Part shown: positions 50,301 to 60,480 of the stretch, piece after piece | Position numbering within the stretch: the first letter of the stretch is position 1 | Layout of the letters: each line of letters opens with the position of its first letter | DNA from: Nautilus pompilius | Lineage: Eukaryota; Mollusca; Cephalopoda; Nautilida; Nautilidae | NCBI GenBank assembly: GCA_018389105.1 | Contig: JACATO010001108.1 | Coordinates: 186,001-250,000 of the forward strand | Length of the DNA stretch: 64,000 nt | Reading direction: 5' to 3' | Notes under the pieces: generated by a model | Databases searched by the model: none | Seen by the model: only the letters and a program-made list of their open reading frames with translations | Told to the model about the DNA's origin: nothing | Program-made: the position numbers and the translations under genes

Positions 50301-53300
50301 CCTGAAATAAACTGAGTTTGTGGCGGGCCGTGTGTGGGGTAGTTTCTGCGAACTGACTGAACTCGGCTGGTCTAGTTATTTAGGGGGGGGGGCTACATCT
50401 TAGCGAACCTCGGTAAATGTTTTTGTCTAAAACCGAAATGTTGTTTTTGTCCACAGAGACCTGGACTACAAAGAGGGTCATGCAGCTGACCCCATGTTTC
50501 ACAATCCGCCAGTGATGGAGGACAACATGCAGTATGGGGAGGCTCCACTCTACCCATACCCAGACAACTACCATGCCCCATATCAAAACAGTCTCCATGA
50601 CAATCTATATCACGATTCCTTAAATAACTCTAACTACCGAGACCCCCCCATCTGGGATTCATATGATGGGGCCAGAGTTCAGAAATATTCTAATCAGTAC
50701 AGGGAATCTCCATTGGACAATCGCTATCGGGAGTCACCGATAGAGGGTGGCCGCTACCCAGAAGACCAACAGCTTGTCGATAGGGGACTCGTGTTACCGG
50801 ACAATCAGTACGACTCACCAGATGCTGCTCGGAAGCAGGATCCTGTAGAACGAGATGGCTTATACGCAGTTTACAGGGACTTGCCACTGCACAACGATGT
50901 CTATTACACCACTGATCCATATGGGGACTTTGATTTAGAGAGAAGACATCAAGGTTTGCCTCCTGTTAGGAGCGACCCCTTTGCTGATGATCCTTTCCAG
51001 GAACGGGGCCGAGAAAATGGGAGCTACCGTGTGCCCTTGGTACCTGATCAAGAGCACTACCGGCACACACCGTCGCCAACAGCTGGCAGCTATCCATATG
51101 GTGGTAAGTCCCTTACTTTTAACCCAGAGGCAGGGGGTGTGGATTATACTGAAAATGGCCACTTATGAACCTCAGAGTTAAAGAAAAAGGCAGGGTCACA
51201 TTCAGAATAAACATTTCAGCTAGCACAAACCCTGTCTGATGGGGGAGCTAGAGAGAGAGAGAGAGAGAGATACATACTGTATACAGGGAATGTGAGCTTC
51301 CTACAACGTGTTTCTAAATACTTATTTGAAATGGTAGCCAACTTTTTTGTTATTTTTCAAACTTCTGTCTGGTTCACTTGCTTGTACCCTCCTCCCTAGT
51401 TGATGATAAAAGTCCAGACCAGATTTGAAGTTTTAAAACTAACCCTGAACACAGCTCTAAGTGTGAATTGTTACGAGTGAAGGTTTGACGGGTACGAAGT
51501 ACGTCTGAAATAATCTTATAGCATCAACACTTTCAGCAAACAACAGTTGATTTGGTCGTCCCTGTGGACGCCACCAGCCATGTTTTTCTGCATGTGTGGC
51601 CAAATAGCAGTTCTGTGCGCGCGCACTTTGCAATAGTCTTGTTGTTCACATGCAGAGCGTACCCTAGGGGTGGCTGAGCAGGAAGTATGGGTACTTTGGG
51701 TTCTGGGAGTTCCAGCGCTGGTAAAATGTCAGGGTTATCTGGTAGGAACAATGCAATTGAGAAGCTTTGATGGGGATGATGATCTTTTCTGATCTTACTG
51801 CTATCTTAAATATTCAGACCTGAAGCGGATTAGGTCCTGGACGAGTGCACACTGGGCACACGTATCACTAGGGCAGGCAGTTCTCCGGCCTTGCATGCAT
51901 GCAGGGAACCCTGGTGTTGTGAGGGTGCCTCTATCAACTGCTGGACATTGTGCTACCCTGGCTGGCTATTGCCAGAATGCTGTTGACTAACGTGGGATGG
52001 GCTTGATCAGTGTGTAACACTGCAAGCCAGCACTGGGTTTTGTAGGAAGATTGGAGAAATGGCCCACAACAGGTGTACCTTGATTGACCATCATGGTGCA
52101 TGCACAAGGTACAAGTTCCCTAATCAGTTACTTTAATGTTCAACTCTGGTTTTTGTAACTGTTTACTCTCGCATGTCATAATATCTGCAAGTTTGAGAGG
52201 TCAGGTGCCTGTGAATGTGTTTATGATGGCTCGAAACATTGTGCCAATAGTGTTTTGTTATAAAGCGGAGTAATGATGTTCATAGCCTCATTTCAACCTG
52301 TCATTTCAGATCTGCAGAACTATAATGATGTTGCCCAACAGTACCGCGAACCGGAGCTTGATAAGTCTTTTGAAAATCCTGATCTGGATATTAACTACGC
52401 TGGCGATGATCCAAGAATTGGCTACAAGGATGAAGTAATGCCTGAGCATTACTATGGCAACAGCATGCCTCTTCGCAGGGCAAATAATTATAATCTGGGG
52501 GCTCCGCCTGATGATGATGATGACTATAATTCTGATGGCAGGAGAACACCATCAGTGGACGGTCGGGGATGTAAGTGGTCAGGGGTTGTTGAAAAAGTTC
52601 TTACGTATTTGCTTAGGAGGCTTCCTGCTACATTGTTTTTGTGACAGAGATTGACCAGGTAAGTTCTTCAGGTGTCCGTTTGTTACCTGATGATGGGGGC
52701 TGTAGTTTTCTTTTCCTAGCAGTCAGCTTCTTCAGGCTGAGGAACTCAGCAGAGAAGAATGACGGAGAAAACCACCTGAAGAATGGTATGAATGCCTCGT
52801 CATTAAGACGGGTTGTGGGTTTGATGAGGAAAAGGATGAGGCAGATCTTTGCGCTTGTACATGCCTACCTGTCTGAAAATGTGCAGGTAAATAAAGTTAT
52901 GTTCAGTGATGGAAGAGGGGGAAGGAAACAAAAACAGAACTAACTTCATGTTTTGTTTTTTACCTTCTTATTGAGACGAAACTTTGGAGAATAAGTTGGA
53001 GTTTTGTTTCTTGTTTCAGCTCCCATGTTTCGGAATCCCGATCTGCAGGAAGTGATTGACTACCTCAGTCATCCCAATGATTCCATCAAAGCAGATGCTG
53101 CTGGTTATCTCCAGCATCTCTGCTTTATGGACGATGATGCGAAAGCAAAGACCAGGTAAGCTGCAATGCTGAGCGAGCCAGGGAACTTGATAGAAGGTAG
53201 TAATGTTGGGATGCAGACCCTAACCCTCATCACAGCTGCTGTGATAATGACTTTGTCCTCACAATTTGCCACTGGAGGTGGTTTCTAATGATGATGATGA

Positions 53301-56300
53301 GGTGGCTGAGTAACGAATTTCCTCCTGAATTGTTCCGCTCTTTCCTCGCTGGATGCCATTGTCAGCTGGTAAATGGTGGAATTCCAAGCAAAGTAACTTA
53401 AATTGTTGTTGTCAACACGGTATTCAAAGTGCAGTTTTTTGCAGCTGCTTTTTTTTTTTTTTTTTTGTTCCTTTAAAATGTCACAAAAAATGTTTTTCTA
53501 TATATATATTAGGGCTCTAGGTGGGATCCCGACACTGATAGAGTTGCTGAAGCACGACATACCTGAAGTTCACAAGAACTCGTGTGGGGCACTCAAGAAC
53601 ATATCCTATGGTAGAAACAATGATGAGAACAAGGTGGGTGACACTGGATTGGATCTGGTGAGTTTGTTAGTAGATAAACTGTACTAAGTGGTGATACTAT
53701 GGCAGTGATCTGAGTTCATCAATGGTATGGCTCTCTTAAGTTCATCGGGCAGTTGAGTTTGCAGACTATCGATCCAGAACCTGAACAGTACGATTATGAA
53801 CTGCAATTTTTTGCATGAAAACTTCTGCTATTTTACTATGTAGCTGGTTATTTTCAAGCTGACATGGCAACAACAAGATTCTCTAGCCCTTTATTCTTGT
53901 CCAAGATGGAGCAACTCTGCCGATATATTGATTCAAGTATTCTGTGGGTTGTTTCCTCTTAGGTGGTTGGGTACCTTTTGATCACCCTGCTCCAGCATCA
54001 TGTAGGCTGAGCTGAAAGACTGGAAATGGCTGCAAGTGGTTGGGTGTAGCCACTGTTATCCTCTGGAAATGAAGGCCCATTGGTAGACCATTGTCAACAT
54101 AATAATAGGTTTGGTCAGCGGGGTAGTTTGGCTGGGCTGTGACCACACCAGACAGGGATGTGTGGGGGCTCCCTGCCCCGCCCCCCTCTCTCTCTCTCTC
54201 CAGTTTTTACTGTCCTTGTCTTCATGGCACCACCTCTTGTTGTCATTCTGACAGGTTACTCACCCTAACCTCCTCATTCCCAAGATGTTTTCCTTGGCAA
54301 AACAAATGGAAACTGATTTGATTATTCAGCAGCCTCCACTATACCCGAGGCTAAGACTGCAGTAACATCAAGCAAGAACTCTTGTGCTCATTTGAAATTT
54401 TAAGCTGTTGAAAATTTTCATTCATCGGGTCCTGCCAGCTGGTGCCACTTGGGCTGGTCGATGCTCTTATAGTTCTTGTTTTCATTTCAGAAAGCAATAA
54501 AAAATGCTCTAGGCATTCCAGCATTGGTACGTCTTCTAAGGAAAACGCAGGATGAAGAGGTGAAGGAGCTTGTCACAGGCGTCCTGTGGAATCTGTCCTC
54601 TTGTGAAGTGAGTGTCTGGATTTAGCCTATTGCTACTAATTATTAGACAAAGAAGATAGATAGGCTGTCCCCTCCCTACCTTCTGTAGGGACACGGATAT
54701 TTAGGAAAGTAAAATTTGCATAATTTATTTTCTTAAAGGTGACTTGATGGTGCCTTAATAACTGAGAACGGGGCCTGGCGCACTTCATTTTGCATTAATA
54801 ATTCCCTATGATGCAGCTAATATCGTTTGTGGTTTAATATAGTGAACTAATTGGCTGCTGGCAGTGAGCCAGACACAAACTCCCTTCAGTCTGTTTTGCC
54901 ATTATTTACCTGGCTCTTAACGTGAACCCTGGCTGCTGACCCTTCAGTTTCACTTTTAGGGTCCGACTGTTGAAATGACAATTTTTTTTTTGTCTGTTTG
55001 TAGAACTTGAAGAAGCCCATCATCGAGGACAGTTTGGCTGTACTAGTGAACAGTGTGATGATTCCACACTCTGGCTGGGGACGGCAGGGGACCACCCAGC
55101 CGCGGCCTGCGCAGGGGGAGCAGTGGACAACTGTGTTTAGGAACGGCTCTGGTGTTCTAAGGTAAAGAAAGAGCAACCATCGAGAACCCTTCATCGGTCT
55201 GTAACTTTCCAAATGGTTATGGACAGCTAATGCGTTAAGCTCCCCCCCCACCCCCTTAGGAAAAATGGCAACTGATGTTTATCATTCTTATTTTAGAAAC
55301 ATCTTAATTCTCTCTCCCTACTTTTCCCATTGGTATGCTATGATGTCTTCGGCCATATCCCGATGTTGACAGCATCACTGTCTCGCTCCAGGAATGTCAG
55401 CTCGTCAGGGTTTGAGGCGAGGAAGAAGCTGCGCGAATGTGACGGACTGGTGGAGTCGCTGATTCACGCTGTGAAAACCGCCATCGGCCAGAACGACATT
55501 GACAACAAGCCCGTGGAGAACTGTGTTTGCATTCTGCGCAACCTGTCTTACCGTATCCAGGAAGTAGATGATCCTGAATTTCACTTAAAAAGAACCCTTC
55601 AAAAGTCTCAGAAGCCTCCAGAGAAAGGTTGGTATTAGAAATCGTAAAGACCGTGCCTTGGTTTTTGATGTTACTCACTGTTAATATACTGCTTGCATAC
55701 GGTCTCGTTTGGTCTGTTAACCAGAACTGCTTTGCCTTGCTTTAATTACCAGGAGAGAACACCGGCTGCTTTGGTGGAGGTGGGAAGAAGAAGAAAAATT
55801 CCCAGCAGAAGTCGGACGCCCGTGCCCGACCGGACCTTAATTTAAGGTATTACAAGAGATTTGTTCACAGCAGGAAAGTTTGAATGCTTATTGTACACGT
55901 CTTCGGCAAGTCGAGTGCCCTTAGTGTTGTAACCAGTTATTCGGTCAGTGGCCCGAGTGCTTGTTGGAAGTCTCTACCAGAGCCCTACATCGATCGACGT
56001 GCTGCTCCTTTATTTTTTTGACTTGTTTTTACTACTTCTAATTAGCTGGAGTTTACTTAAAATCTAAGACGATATCAAAGAGTTCTCGTTGTACAACCTG
56101 ACACAGTTACGGAGCCAAACCGGTTTATGTGTAACTGCCTAAAAAAAAACCTGCATTTACTTTAACTTAAAGAATTTATTTAAATTCTTACAGCTCAAAT
56201 CGTGTACCTCCAAAAGGAAAGGAACTCTTGTGGCACCCTGATATTGTGCATATTTACCTCCCCTTGTTAGCTGACTGCTCAAACCCAGTGACTCTAGAGG

Positions 56301-59300
56301 CAGCAGTAGGATCAATTCAGAATTTGGCAGCATGTGACTGGCAGGTAATTTTTTCTTTTACAAAAATTGGATCTTGTTGTAATTTAGGTTCTGTTTCTTA
56401 GCAGCTCTTAAAGTCTCAGCAGAATTTTATTTAAAATGGCCAGAGTTTTGCCGTATTTCTTGTTCTCTAGCCACAGAAACAACCATAGCTATTGTAATTG
56501 GTGGTTAGGGTTAACGAACCAGCTCAGTTCTGCCGGTCCCGCTGTTTTCCAGCCTGGTATTGACATCCGTGCTGCTGTCAGGAAAGAGAAAGGACTAGCC
56601 ATCATTGTGGAGCTGCTGGGAGTGGAGTCGGACAAGGTGGTGTGCGCAGCTGCTACGGCCCTGAGGAACTTGGCTCTAGACCAGAGGAATAAAGAACTTG
56701 TCGGTGAGTGCGTGGCCATTTCCCTTTGATGACTTTCGTGCGTGTCTGTCTGAAAATAGTCCAAATCTGTCGTTTGTGCTGCTCCTGCATCCAGTTTTGG
56801 ATACACAACTTTCCTTTTGCTAGGAAAATATGCGATGAGGCAGCTGGTGCTGAAACTTCCGACTGAGGGTCAGCAGAACGAGCGGACACCAGACGACACC
56901 ATCTGTGCTGTGATTGCCACACTTTACGAAATCATCAAGAAAAACCCAGATTTTGCTCAGTGAGTCTCCTCATCTTTGTTGAATAATCAGTTAAAAGAGA
57001 TGTACTTAAGAACTATTCGTTTCATGGTCCAGGGGAGACTACTCTTCTATATTTTCATAGCCTTAAAAAAAAAATTTTTTAACTTTTTAAACATTCGATA
57101 TTTGATGATAGAATTAATTGTATGAGGAATGGATCATATGCTGCATATTTCAAATTTGTATGAATTACAGTGGGGGATGGGTTAAACAGCTTCAGGCGAA
57201 ATTTCTGTTTGCAGTTCCTTGCTTTCTGAAGGTGGTGTGAGCCGGCTGATCCACGTCACCCAGTCGGCGGGGCTGTATCTCCATAAGACTGTGAAATATG
57301 CTGCGATGGTGAGTCTGCTCTCTCCAGCCCTAGCCCAGGTGTCTTAGACCTACTACTGATCAAACACCTCGTTGCTGAATCACCAGACTTAAATAAAACA
57401 TCTTCATTTGCCTGATGTTACCCCTAACCCCCCCCCTACTAATGTTCCCAATATCTTCTGGACATGTATCCTTGAAAGTATTCAGGTTCAGCTTCCTCTA
57501 TTCATGCAATTTCTTATTTACTGAAGTTTTTTTTCCTTTTCAAAAAGGAAACAATATCCCTCCTTCCCTTCAAGAAAGCTGATTATAATGGAGACCAGAG
57601 GACATCACAACTTAAGTGCCGCTGGGAAGCAAATTTTTAACTATTAAATACCAGTGATATTTTTTTTATTCATTTAAAAAAATTTGTTTGTGAGTTTAGT
57701 TACCAACCAAATTACTGGTAATTGCACATTTTAACCTCTAAGATTTCATCCCTCTAAACATCTAAAGTCCAAGCTAGGTATCCCTATTTTTAATCTGGTT
57801 ATTATTGATGTTTATAACACAGAGTTCAGCACAGACTAAAATGCGTGTCTCCTCACCTAGCCAGCATGTTCAGTACACAGACTAATAAAGTTAAAATTCC
57901 TGTGATAGACTATTTATTCATTCTAAAATTCAAAGCTTTTGCTGTGATGTCTCCTCTCCCCTTTCCCTGTATCTTGAATATTTAATCAGATATTTCTTCC
58001 TTTGCAGGTGCTTCATACAATATGGCAGTTCAAGGAGCTGCATGGAGAATACAGAAAACAGGGTTTTACAGAACGTGATTTTCTCACAAAGACGTCAAAC
58101 TTCAGGTAGATGTTTGGCGGGAGCAGTTTCTTTGTAGTGAGGTATTAGGGGCTTAGAGAGCTCCATTTATCTGATGTAAGCTTTTAAATCAGTTAAGAAA
58201 TCAACCTTTAGATATAATTCCCATTTTAGGACAGGAAGAAAAAGTGTTGCTTATTGCAGTTTGCTTGGATTGTGAGCAATGTTGGTGTTGTTTTCCTGAC
58301 TTTGTTCCGTTACGTTGGTGGGGGGGGGGGTGTTGATAAGTCTAATATGGCAAGAATACGCCGATCATGAGGAACCAAAATGCTGAGCCCAACCCGGTGT
58401 TTGGGGTGGGGTTTGTTAGCTATGTATATCACTATTTCCTCTTCTACTCTAAGGAAAGAAGAGTCCAGCATCCCACCGGCGGGGAAGTTTCTCACTCCAA
58501 CCAGCACGTTAAACCGGCCTATTTCTGGGCAGGGCTATGACGACAGCACCTTGTCTCCAACCCGCCCCCTCAATAAAGCAGCTGGTGGCACCCCTCACGG
58601 GAGCAACCTCGACAGTGGACCAGTGTGGAACAGGAACGATGCTTCTCAGGATAAAGGTAGGTGGGAGGGAAGACTTTCAAGTGATTTTGCTGTTCTGATA
58701 GGATACCTTCCTTACCAGCCGGTCACTTAATGTACCATCTTATGAATGTTAACTCTTGTTAGCCTGATTCATCAGACAGATAAATGTCCTTATTTGAATA
58801 TCCTCCATGTATGTTTCAGATCTGTATGCAGAACCTGGAGGCTCGGTAAGTTATGTTCACTTTTTTTCTCCTTCAAATCCCTAAATTCAATTGAGGGATT
58901 ACAAGAAAGGAAATTAACTAATTCTGCTGCCTTGATTAATGACAACAAAAGCGTAAATTACTACCTGTACAAGATCTCCATCTAATGTCATAATTAAATC
59001 GGAGGGCAAATTTGTGTGTATGTATTTAATGGGTGTGAAAAATACTGATGCAGATCTTTAAGTCCTAAAATGATGTCACAAGGGGGGGTGGTTAATCTGG
59101 TAGGAAAAGGCTCTCTCTCCTCTGCTAATCTGTTAATGTTTATTTTCAGATCAATGAGATACCAATGATTGAAATAGGCTACCAATCGCTAGATGAGCAT
59201 CGGGAAAGGTCTAAGCCACCTGTTGGAAGTGTAGCTTTATTCCCCTCATCCTCTCCAGTGAGCAAATCCCCTTTTCTTCTTATAGAATATCTTTTTGATG

Positions 59301-59533
59301 TTGGAATTAGTGATTGCAGGGCAAATTTCCTGGTTTATTAGTGAAGGTAACGAGCATCTGCTCTTAAATTTCAGAATCCTCATCAAACGGAGCCACTCTA
59401 TGCACAGGTGAACAAATCTGCAAAGCGCAGCCAGGTGCAAGAGAGACCTCCCAGCCCATACGGTGAATCTGACAGACTCCAGCTGGATGGTGCAGACCCC
59501 AGTGGCCAGGGAAATGCTGACTCGTGGGTGTGA
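31974..59533 (+). CDS. CTNND2: Delta-catenin / p120-catenin family armadillo protein (CTNND2/ARVCF-like), 23 coding exons
   Basis: p120-family catenins bind the juxtamembrane tail of classical cadherins, stabilise them at junctions and tune Rho GTPases; some forms enter the nucleus. The exons, listed one by one below, join in phase into 1257 codons plus stop, close to vertebrate CTNND2. Residues about 27-61 are the N-terminal coiled coil ([15 protein letters not shown]). Residues about 62-595 are a disordered, Tyr/Pro/Asp-rich region. Residues about 596-1092 are the armadillo array, with the HSGW insert and a lysine-rich loop (GGGGKKKKN). The tail holds a p120-like YDDSTLSP and ends DSWV, a class I PDZ ligand shared with vertebrate delta-catenin and ARVCF. 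The start at 31974 follows an in-frame stop. The end of the exon at 47363 is the only doubtful junction (1217 residues with the alternative donor). Invertebrates usually have one member of this family, so exact vertebrate orthology should not be read into the symbol. Confidence 0.95.
32236..32307 (+). CDS. CTNND2: Catenin exon, coiled coil
   Basis: This 72-base phase 0-0 exon (residues 38-61, [17 protein letters not shown] onward) lies between TTTTAAG and AAG|GTAAGT. It follows the first coding exon after only a 151-base intron and completes the heptad-like coiled coil. Confidence 0.92.
32308..40999 (+). other. CTNND2: Large catenin intron
   Basis: This intron of about 8.7 kb lies between the coiled-coil exon and the exon at 41000. 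I find no conserved exon in it. The open frame at 37681-38109 (minus) has no recognisable domain. The stretch at 36608-36651 begins TTTAACC and ends GGGTTAAA and may be a solo end related to the MITE-like element at 6063. Confidence 0.5.
41000..41142 (+). CDS. CTNND2: Catenin exon, disordered N-terminal region
   Basis: It follows TCTGTTGCAG and encodes residues 62-108 ([19 protein letters not shown] onward), ending TGT TT|GTGAGT in phase 2. Phases agree on both sides, and codon content is Ser/Gln-rich with no stop. It has no conserved domain; it is called from splice signals and phase. Confidence 0.8.
44339..44384 (+). repeat. (AAT)n microsatellite of about 15 units
   Basis: An uninterrupted ATA/AAT array ends about 50 bases before a 45-base catenin exon, in the zone where the branch point would be expected. 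Confidence 0.9.
44434..44478 (+). CDS. CTNND2: Catenin 45-base exon (possible cassette)
   Basis: TTCTTCTTCTAG precedes GAAAGCTTTGG, and GG|GTAAGA follows. It encodes residues 109-123 ([15 protein letters not shown]) and is phase 2-2, so skipping it would keep the frame. Large introns and an (AAT)n array upstream make alternative use plausible. Confidence 0.75.
46989..47208 (+). CDS. CTNND2: Catenin exon, disordered N-terminal region
   Basis: A long CT tract and ACCTGCAG precede it, and AAG|GTGAGC follows. Residues 124-197 ([18 protein letters not shown] onward) are rich in Tyr, Pro and Ser, consistent with the regulatory region N-terminal to the armadillo repeats. Phase 2 in, phase 0 out. 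Confidence 0.88.
47363..47649 (+). CDS. CTNND2: Catenin exon with uncertain 3' end
   Basis: The acceptor TTATTTTACAG is clear; the frame starts [16 protein letters not shown] and contains a basic Ser/Pro-rich stretch ([17 protein letters not shown]). Two donors keep phase 2: AAG|GTTGAA at 47530 and TAG|GTAGCT at 47650. I chose the later one because the frame stays open right up to it, the extra 120 bases are GC-rich, and its +3 base is better. If the first is used the protein is 40 residues shorter. Confidence 0.7.
49900..50200 (+). other. GC-rich open stretch in a catenin intron
   Basis: This part of the intron 47650-50456 is markedly GC-richer than its flanks and open in one frame from an ATG at 50019. 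AG|GT and AG/GT pairs would allow an exon 50049-50190 (142 bases), but its phases do not fit between the neighbouring exons. It may be an alternative first exon, an enhancer or chance. Confidence 0.3.
50457..51103 (+). CDS. CTNND2: Catenin long exon, Tyr/Asp/Pro-rich regulatory region
   Basis: This 647-base exon follows TTGTCCACAG and ends G|GTAAGT. It encodes residues 293-508, strongly biased to Tyr, Asp, Pro, Asn and Arg. A degenerate repeat [17 protein letters not shown] lies near the middle. The pattern matches the disordered region of p120 catenins that is phosphorylated on tyrosine; which tyrosines are used cannot be told. Confidence 0.9.
52310..52570 (+). CDS. CTNND2: Catenin exon with acidic run, ahead of armadillo repeats
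   Basis: It follows TGTCATTTCAG and ends GAT|GTAAGT. Residues 509-595 include [19 protein letters not shown] and [10 protein letters not shown]. The Ser/Thr-Pro site and the acidic run lie just before the first armadillo repeat, as in delta-catenins. Confidence 0.88.
53020..53155 (+). CDS. CTNND2: Catenin exon, armadillo repeat 1
   Basis: It follows CTTGTTTCAG and encodes residues 596-640: [13 protein letters not shown] then [11 protein letters not shown], the hallmark first repeat of the family (RDPELxEVIxML...NAAAYLQHLC). The donor AG|GTAAGC splits an arginine codon. Confidence 0.95.
53513..53633 (+). CDS. CTNND2: Catenin exon, armadillo repeat 2
   Basis: The acceptor is TATATATTAG and the donor AAG|GTGGGT. 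Residues 641-681 read [12 protein letters not shown] and then [15 protein letters not shown], matching the GGIxxLVxLL...CGALRNxxYGR repeat. Confidence 0.95.
54491..54607 (+). CDS. CTNND2: Catenin exon, armadillo repeat 3
   Basis: This 117-base phase 0-0 exon follows TTCATTTCAG and ends GAA|GTGAGT. Residues 682-720 include [18 protein letters not shown] and [12 protein letters not shown], almost identical to vertebrate members. Confidence 0.96.
55004..55161 (+). CDS. CTNND2: Catenin exon with HSGW insert
   Basis: It follows TTTGTAG and encodes residues 721-772: [19 protein letters not shown], then HSGWGRQ and a variable loop ([12 protein letters not shown]). The VIIPHSGW block is diagnostic of p120-family catenins. 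The donor is AAG|GTAAAG. Confidence 0.94.
55392..55627 (+). CDS. CTNND2: Catenin exon, armadillo repeats 4-5
   Basis: It follows TCGCTCCAG and encodes residues 773-851: [19 protein letters not shown], then [13 protein letters not shown]. Both strings are near-invariant in the family. The donor G|GTTGGT is weak, but the phase to the next exon agrees. Confidence 0.95.
55753..55846 (+). CDS. CTNND2: Catenin exon, lysine-rich loop
   Basis: Residues 852-882 include [16 protein letters not shown], which corresponds to the GCWGKKKKKKK loop between armadillo repeats of vertebrate delta-catenin. That loop is linked to nuclear entry and RhoGTPase regulation. Acceptor TTACCAG, donor AAG|GTATTA. Confidence 0.92.
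56194..56344 (+). CDS. CTNND2: Catenin exon, armadillo repeat 6
   Basis: It follows AATTCTTACAG and encodes residues 883-933: [18 protein letters not shown], then [17 protein letters not shown]. It matches the LWHPSIVKxYLxLL...LEGAAGALQNL repeat. The donor is CAG|GTAATT. Confidence 0.95.
56553..56703 (+). CDS. CTNND2: Catenin exon, armadillo repeat 7
   Basis: It follows CTGTTTTCCAG and encodes residues 934-983: [18 protein letters not shown], then [15 protein letters not shown]. The donor is G|GTGAGT. Highly conserved. Confidence 0.96.
56824..56959 (+). CDS. CTNND2: Catenin exon, armadillo repeat 8
   Basis: A 120-base intron precedes it, one of the shortest in the gene. Residues 984-1028 start [13 protein letters not shown] and continue [19 protein letters not shown], matching KYAMRDLVxxLP...DDTVxAVxxTLxEVI. 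The donor CA|GTGAGT splits a histidine codon. Confidence 0.95.
57215..57308 (+). CDS. CTNND2: Catenin exon, armadillo repeat 9 (first half)
   Basis: It follows TGTTTGCAG and encodes residues 1029-1060: [16 protein letters not shown], then HKTVKYAAM. It corresponds to the GGIEKLVxIxxS...KVVKAAS repeat. The donor is ATG|GTGAGT. Confidence 0.93.
58008..58105 (+). CDS. CTNND2: Catenin exon, end of armadillo domain
   Basis: It follows CTTTGCAG and encodes residues 1061-1092: [20 protein letters not shown], then TERDF. It matches the VLxxxWQYRELRxxYKKxGW end of the domain. The donor is CAG|GTAGAT. Confidence 0.93.
58454..58656 (+). CDS. CTNND2: Catenin exon, C-terminal tail with YDDSTLSP
   Basis: Residues 1093-1160 are Pro/Ser/Thr/Asn-rich with no fold. 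GYDDSTLSP resembles the SYDDSTLPL stretch of p120 catenin. The acceptor is TACTCTAAG and the donor AAAG|GTAGGT. Confidence 0.9.
58820..58845 (+). CDS. CTNND2: Catenin 26-base microexon
   Basis: It follows ATGTTTCAG and ends TCG|GTAAGT. It encodes DLYAEPGGS (residues 1161-1169, the first codon split) and joins the neighbours in phase 1-0. Because 26 is not a multiple of three, skipping it would shift the frame and lose the DSWV end. Confidence 0.85.
59150..59257 (+). CDS. CTNND2: Catenin exon, C-terminal tail
   Basis: This 108-base phase 0-0 exon follows ATTTTCAG and ends CCA|GTGAGC. Residues 1170-1205 read [20 protein letters not shown], then [16 protein letters not shown]. It could be skipped in frame. 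Confidence 0.88.
59375..59533 (+). CDS. CTNND2: Catenin last coding exon ending DSWV
   Basis: It follows TTTCAG and encodes residues 1206-1257 with the stop TGA at 59531-59533. The last four residues are DSWV, identical to vertebrate delta-catenin and ARVCF. There this end binds PDZ domains of Erbin, ZO-1 and similar scaffolds. Confidence 0.95.
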   Translation, partial: NPHQTEPLYAQVNKSAKRSQVQERPPSPYGESDRLQLDGADPSGQGNADSWV

Positions 59534-60235
59534 GCAGGATGGGAAGCCCTACTGCCAACCACATCGTTCATTCACGTATTTTTCTACAGACATCCATTCA
59601 AGTGCTAGACTCTTCTTTCTACTCCAGGTCTCACAGACTGTATTAGCTGTGATGGACTAACAGGTTGTTGTTGTTGCTCATATCTGCATTGGCTAACCAC
59701 AAGTGTATAGTATCATTTTTATTTATATCTGTAACTGACCTATTCCAAGTTGGGTGTCTGTGGGAAGGGTTAGGGGGGGTTTCCATGACATCAGACATAG
59801 TACACACAACATGTAAATTAGTATTCTGTATAATATTGTGATTGTATGTAGATCTGAACCCCCCTCCCTCCCACCTTTGTATTTTTGTACTATTTCATTC
59901 TGTCTGTACACAGCCATTGAGGTTCTGACTTCACACGATGCATGTATCCTGCCTTTTCTTCATTGCTAGACGCTGCTTTTGATTACTTCCACTACTCCAG
60001 TCTGGCTCTCCCACTTATCCGAGGACTGGGGCACCAGTGCCTTTGTCTACGTCACAAAGAAAAACTGCTATTCTTTGAACATCCAGGTGTTCTTTTGCTT
60101 AAATATGGAACTAAAGTTTTCTTCTATAATAACATTTTACCCTATTCTTTCCTACAACCAATTAAGGGAAAAAGAAACTAAAATTTTTTGTACAGGAAAG
60201 TGCTTAATTTGAAATAAAAAAAGATACATTAAGTC
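59534..60235 (+). other. CTNND2: Catenin 3' UTR with poly(A) signal
   Basis: No further coding exon follows. The first good AATAAA on this strand is at 60213-60218, giving a 3' UTR of about 0.7 kb. Confidence 0.6.
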
Positions 60236-60442
60236 TAAAATTGTTGAGGTTCTACATCTCAAATTAGAGGCGGGATGTTCCCTGTTAGGGGCAATAGTGA
60301 CTACTACAGGCTTTGGATGTACCCCATAAACCACTGATGGCTGCAGGGTAGTGAGTTTTGCTTCTATAAGCTGCTGTATATTCCTTCATTCCACCCTTCC
60401 CTCCATTATTAATACATGTTTAAACCTCAAATAGGTATATAG

Positions 60443-60448
60443 TTTATT
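60443..60448 (-). terminator. Poly(A) signal of the SMYD4-like gene
   Basis: AATAAA on the minus strand lies about 35 bases after the stop codon at 60481-60483. It implies a very short 3' UTR of roughly 60 bases. Confidence 0.55.
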
Positions 60449-60480
60449 TAACAATGAAGTGGATTTCCACAGGTAACTCA

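Noticed and set aside
52641-52943. Possible extra catenin exon between 52570 and 53020
   Set aside because: The AG/GT pairs present (such as CTTCTTCAG ... AATG|GTATGA) put a TGA immediately in frame, and the neighbours already join directly in phase into the conserved first armadillo repeat.
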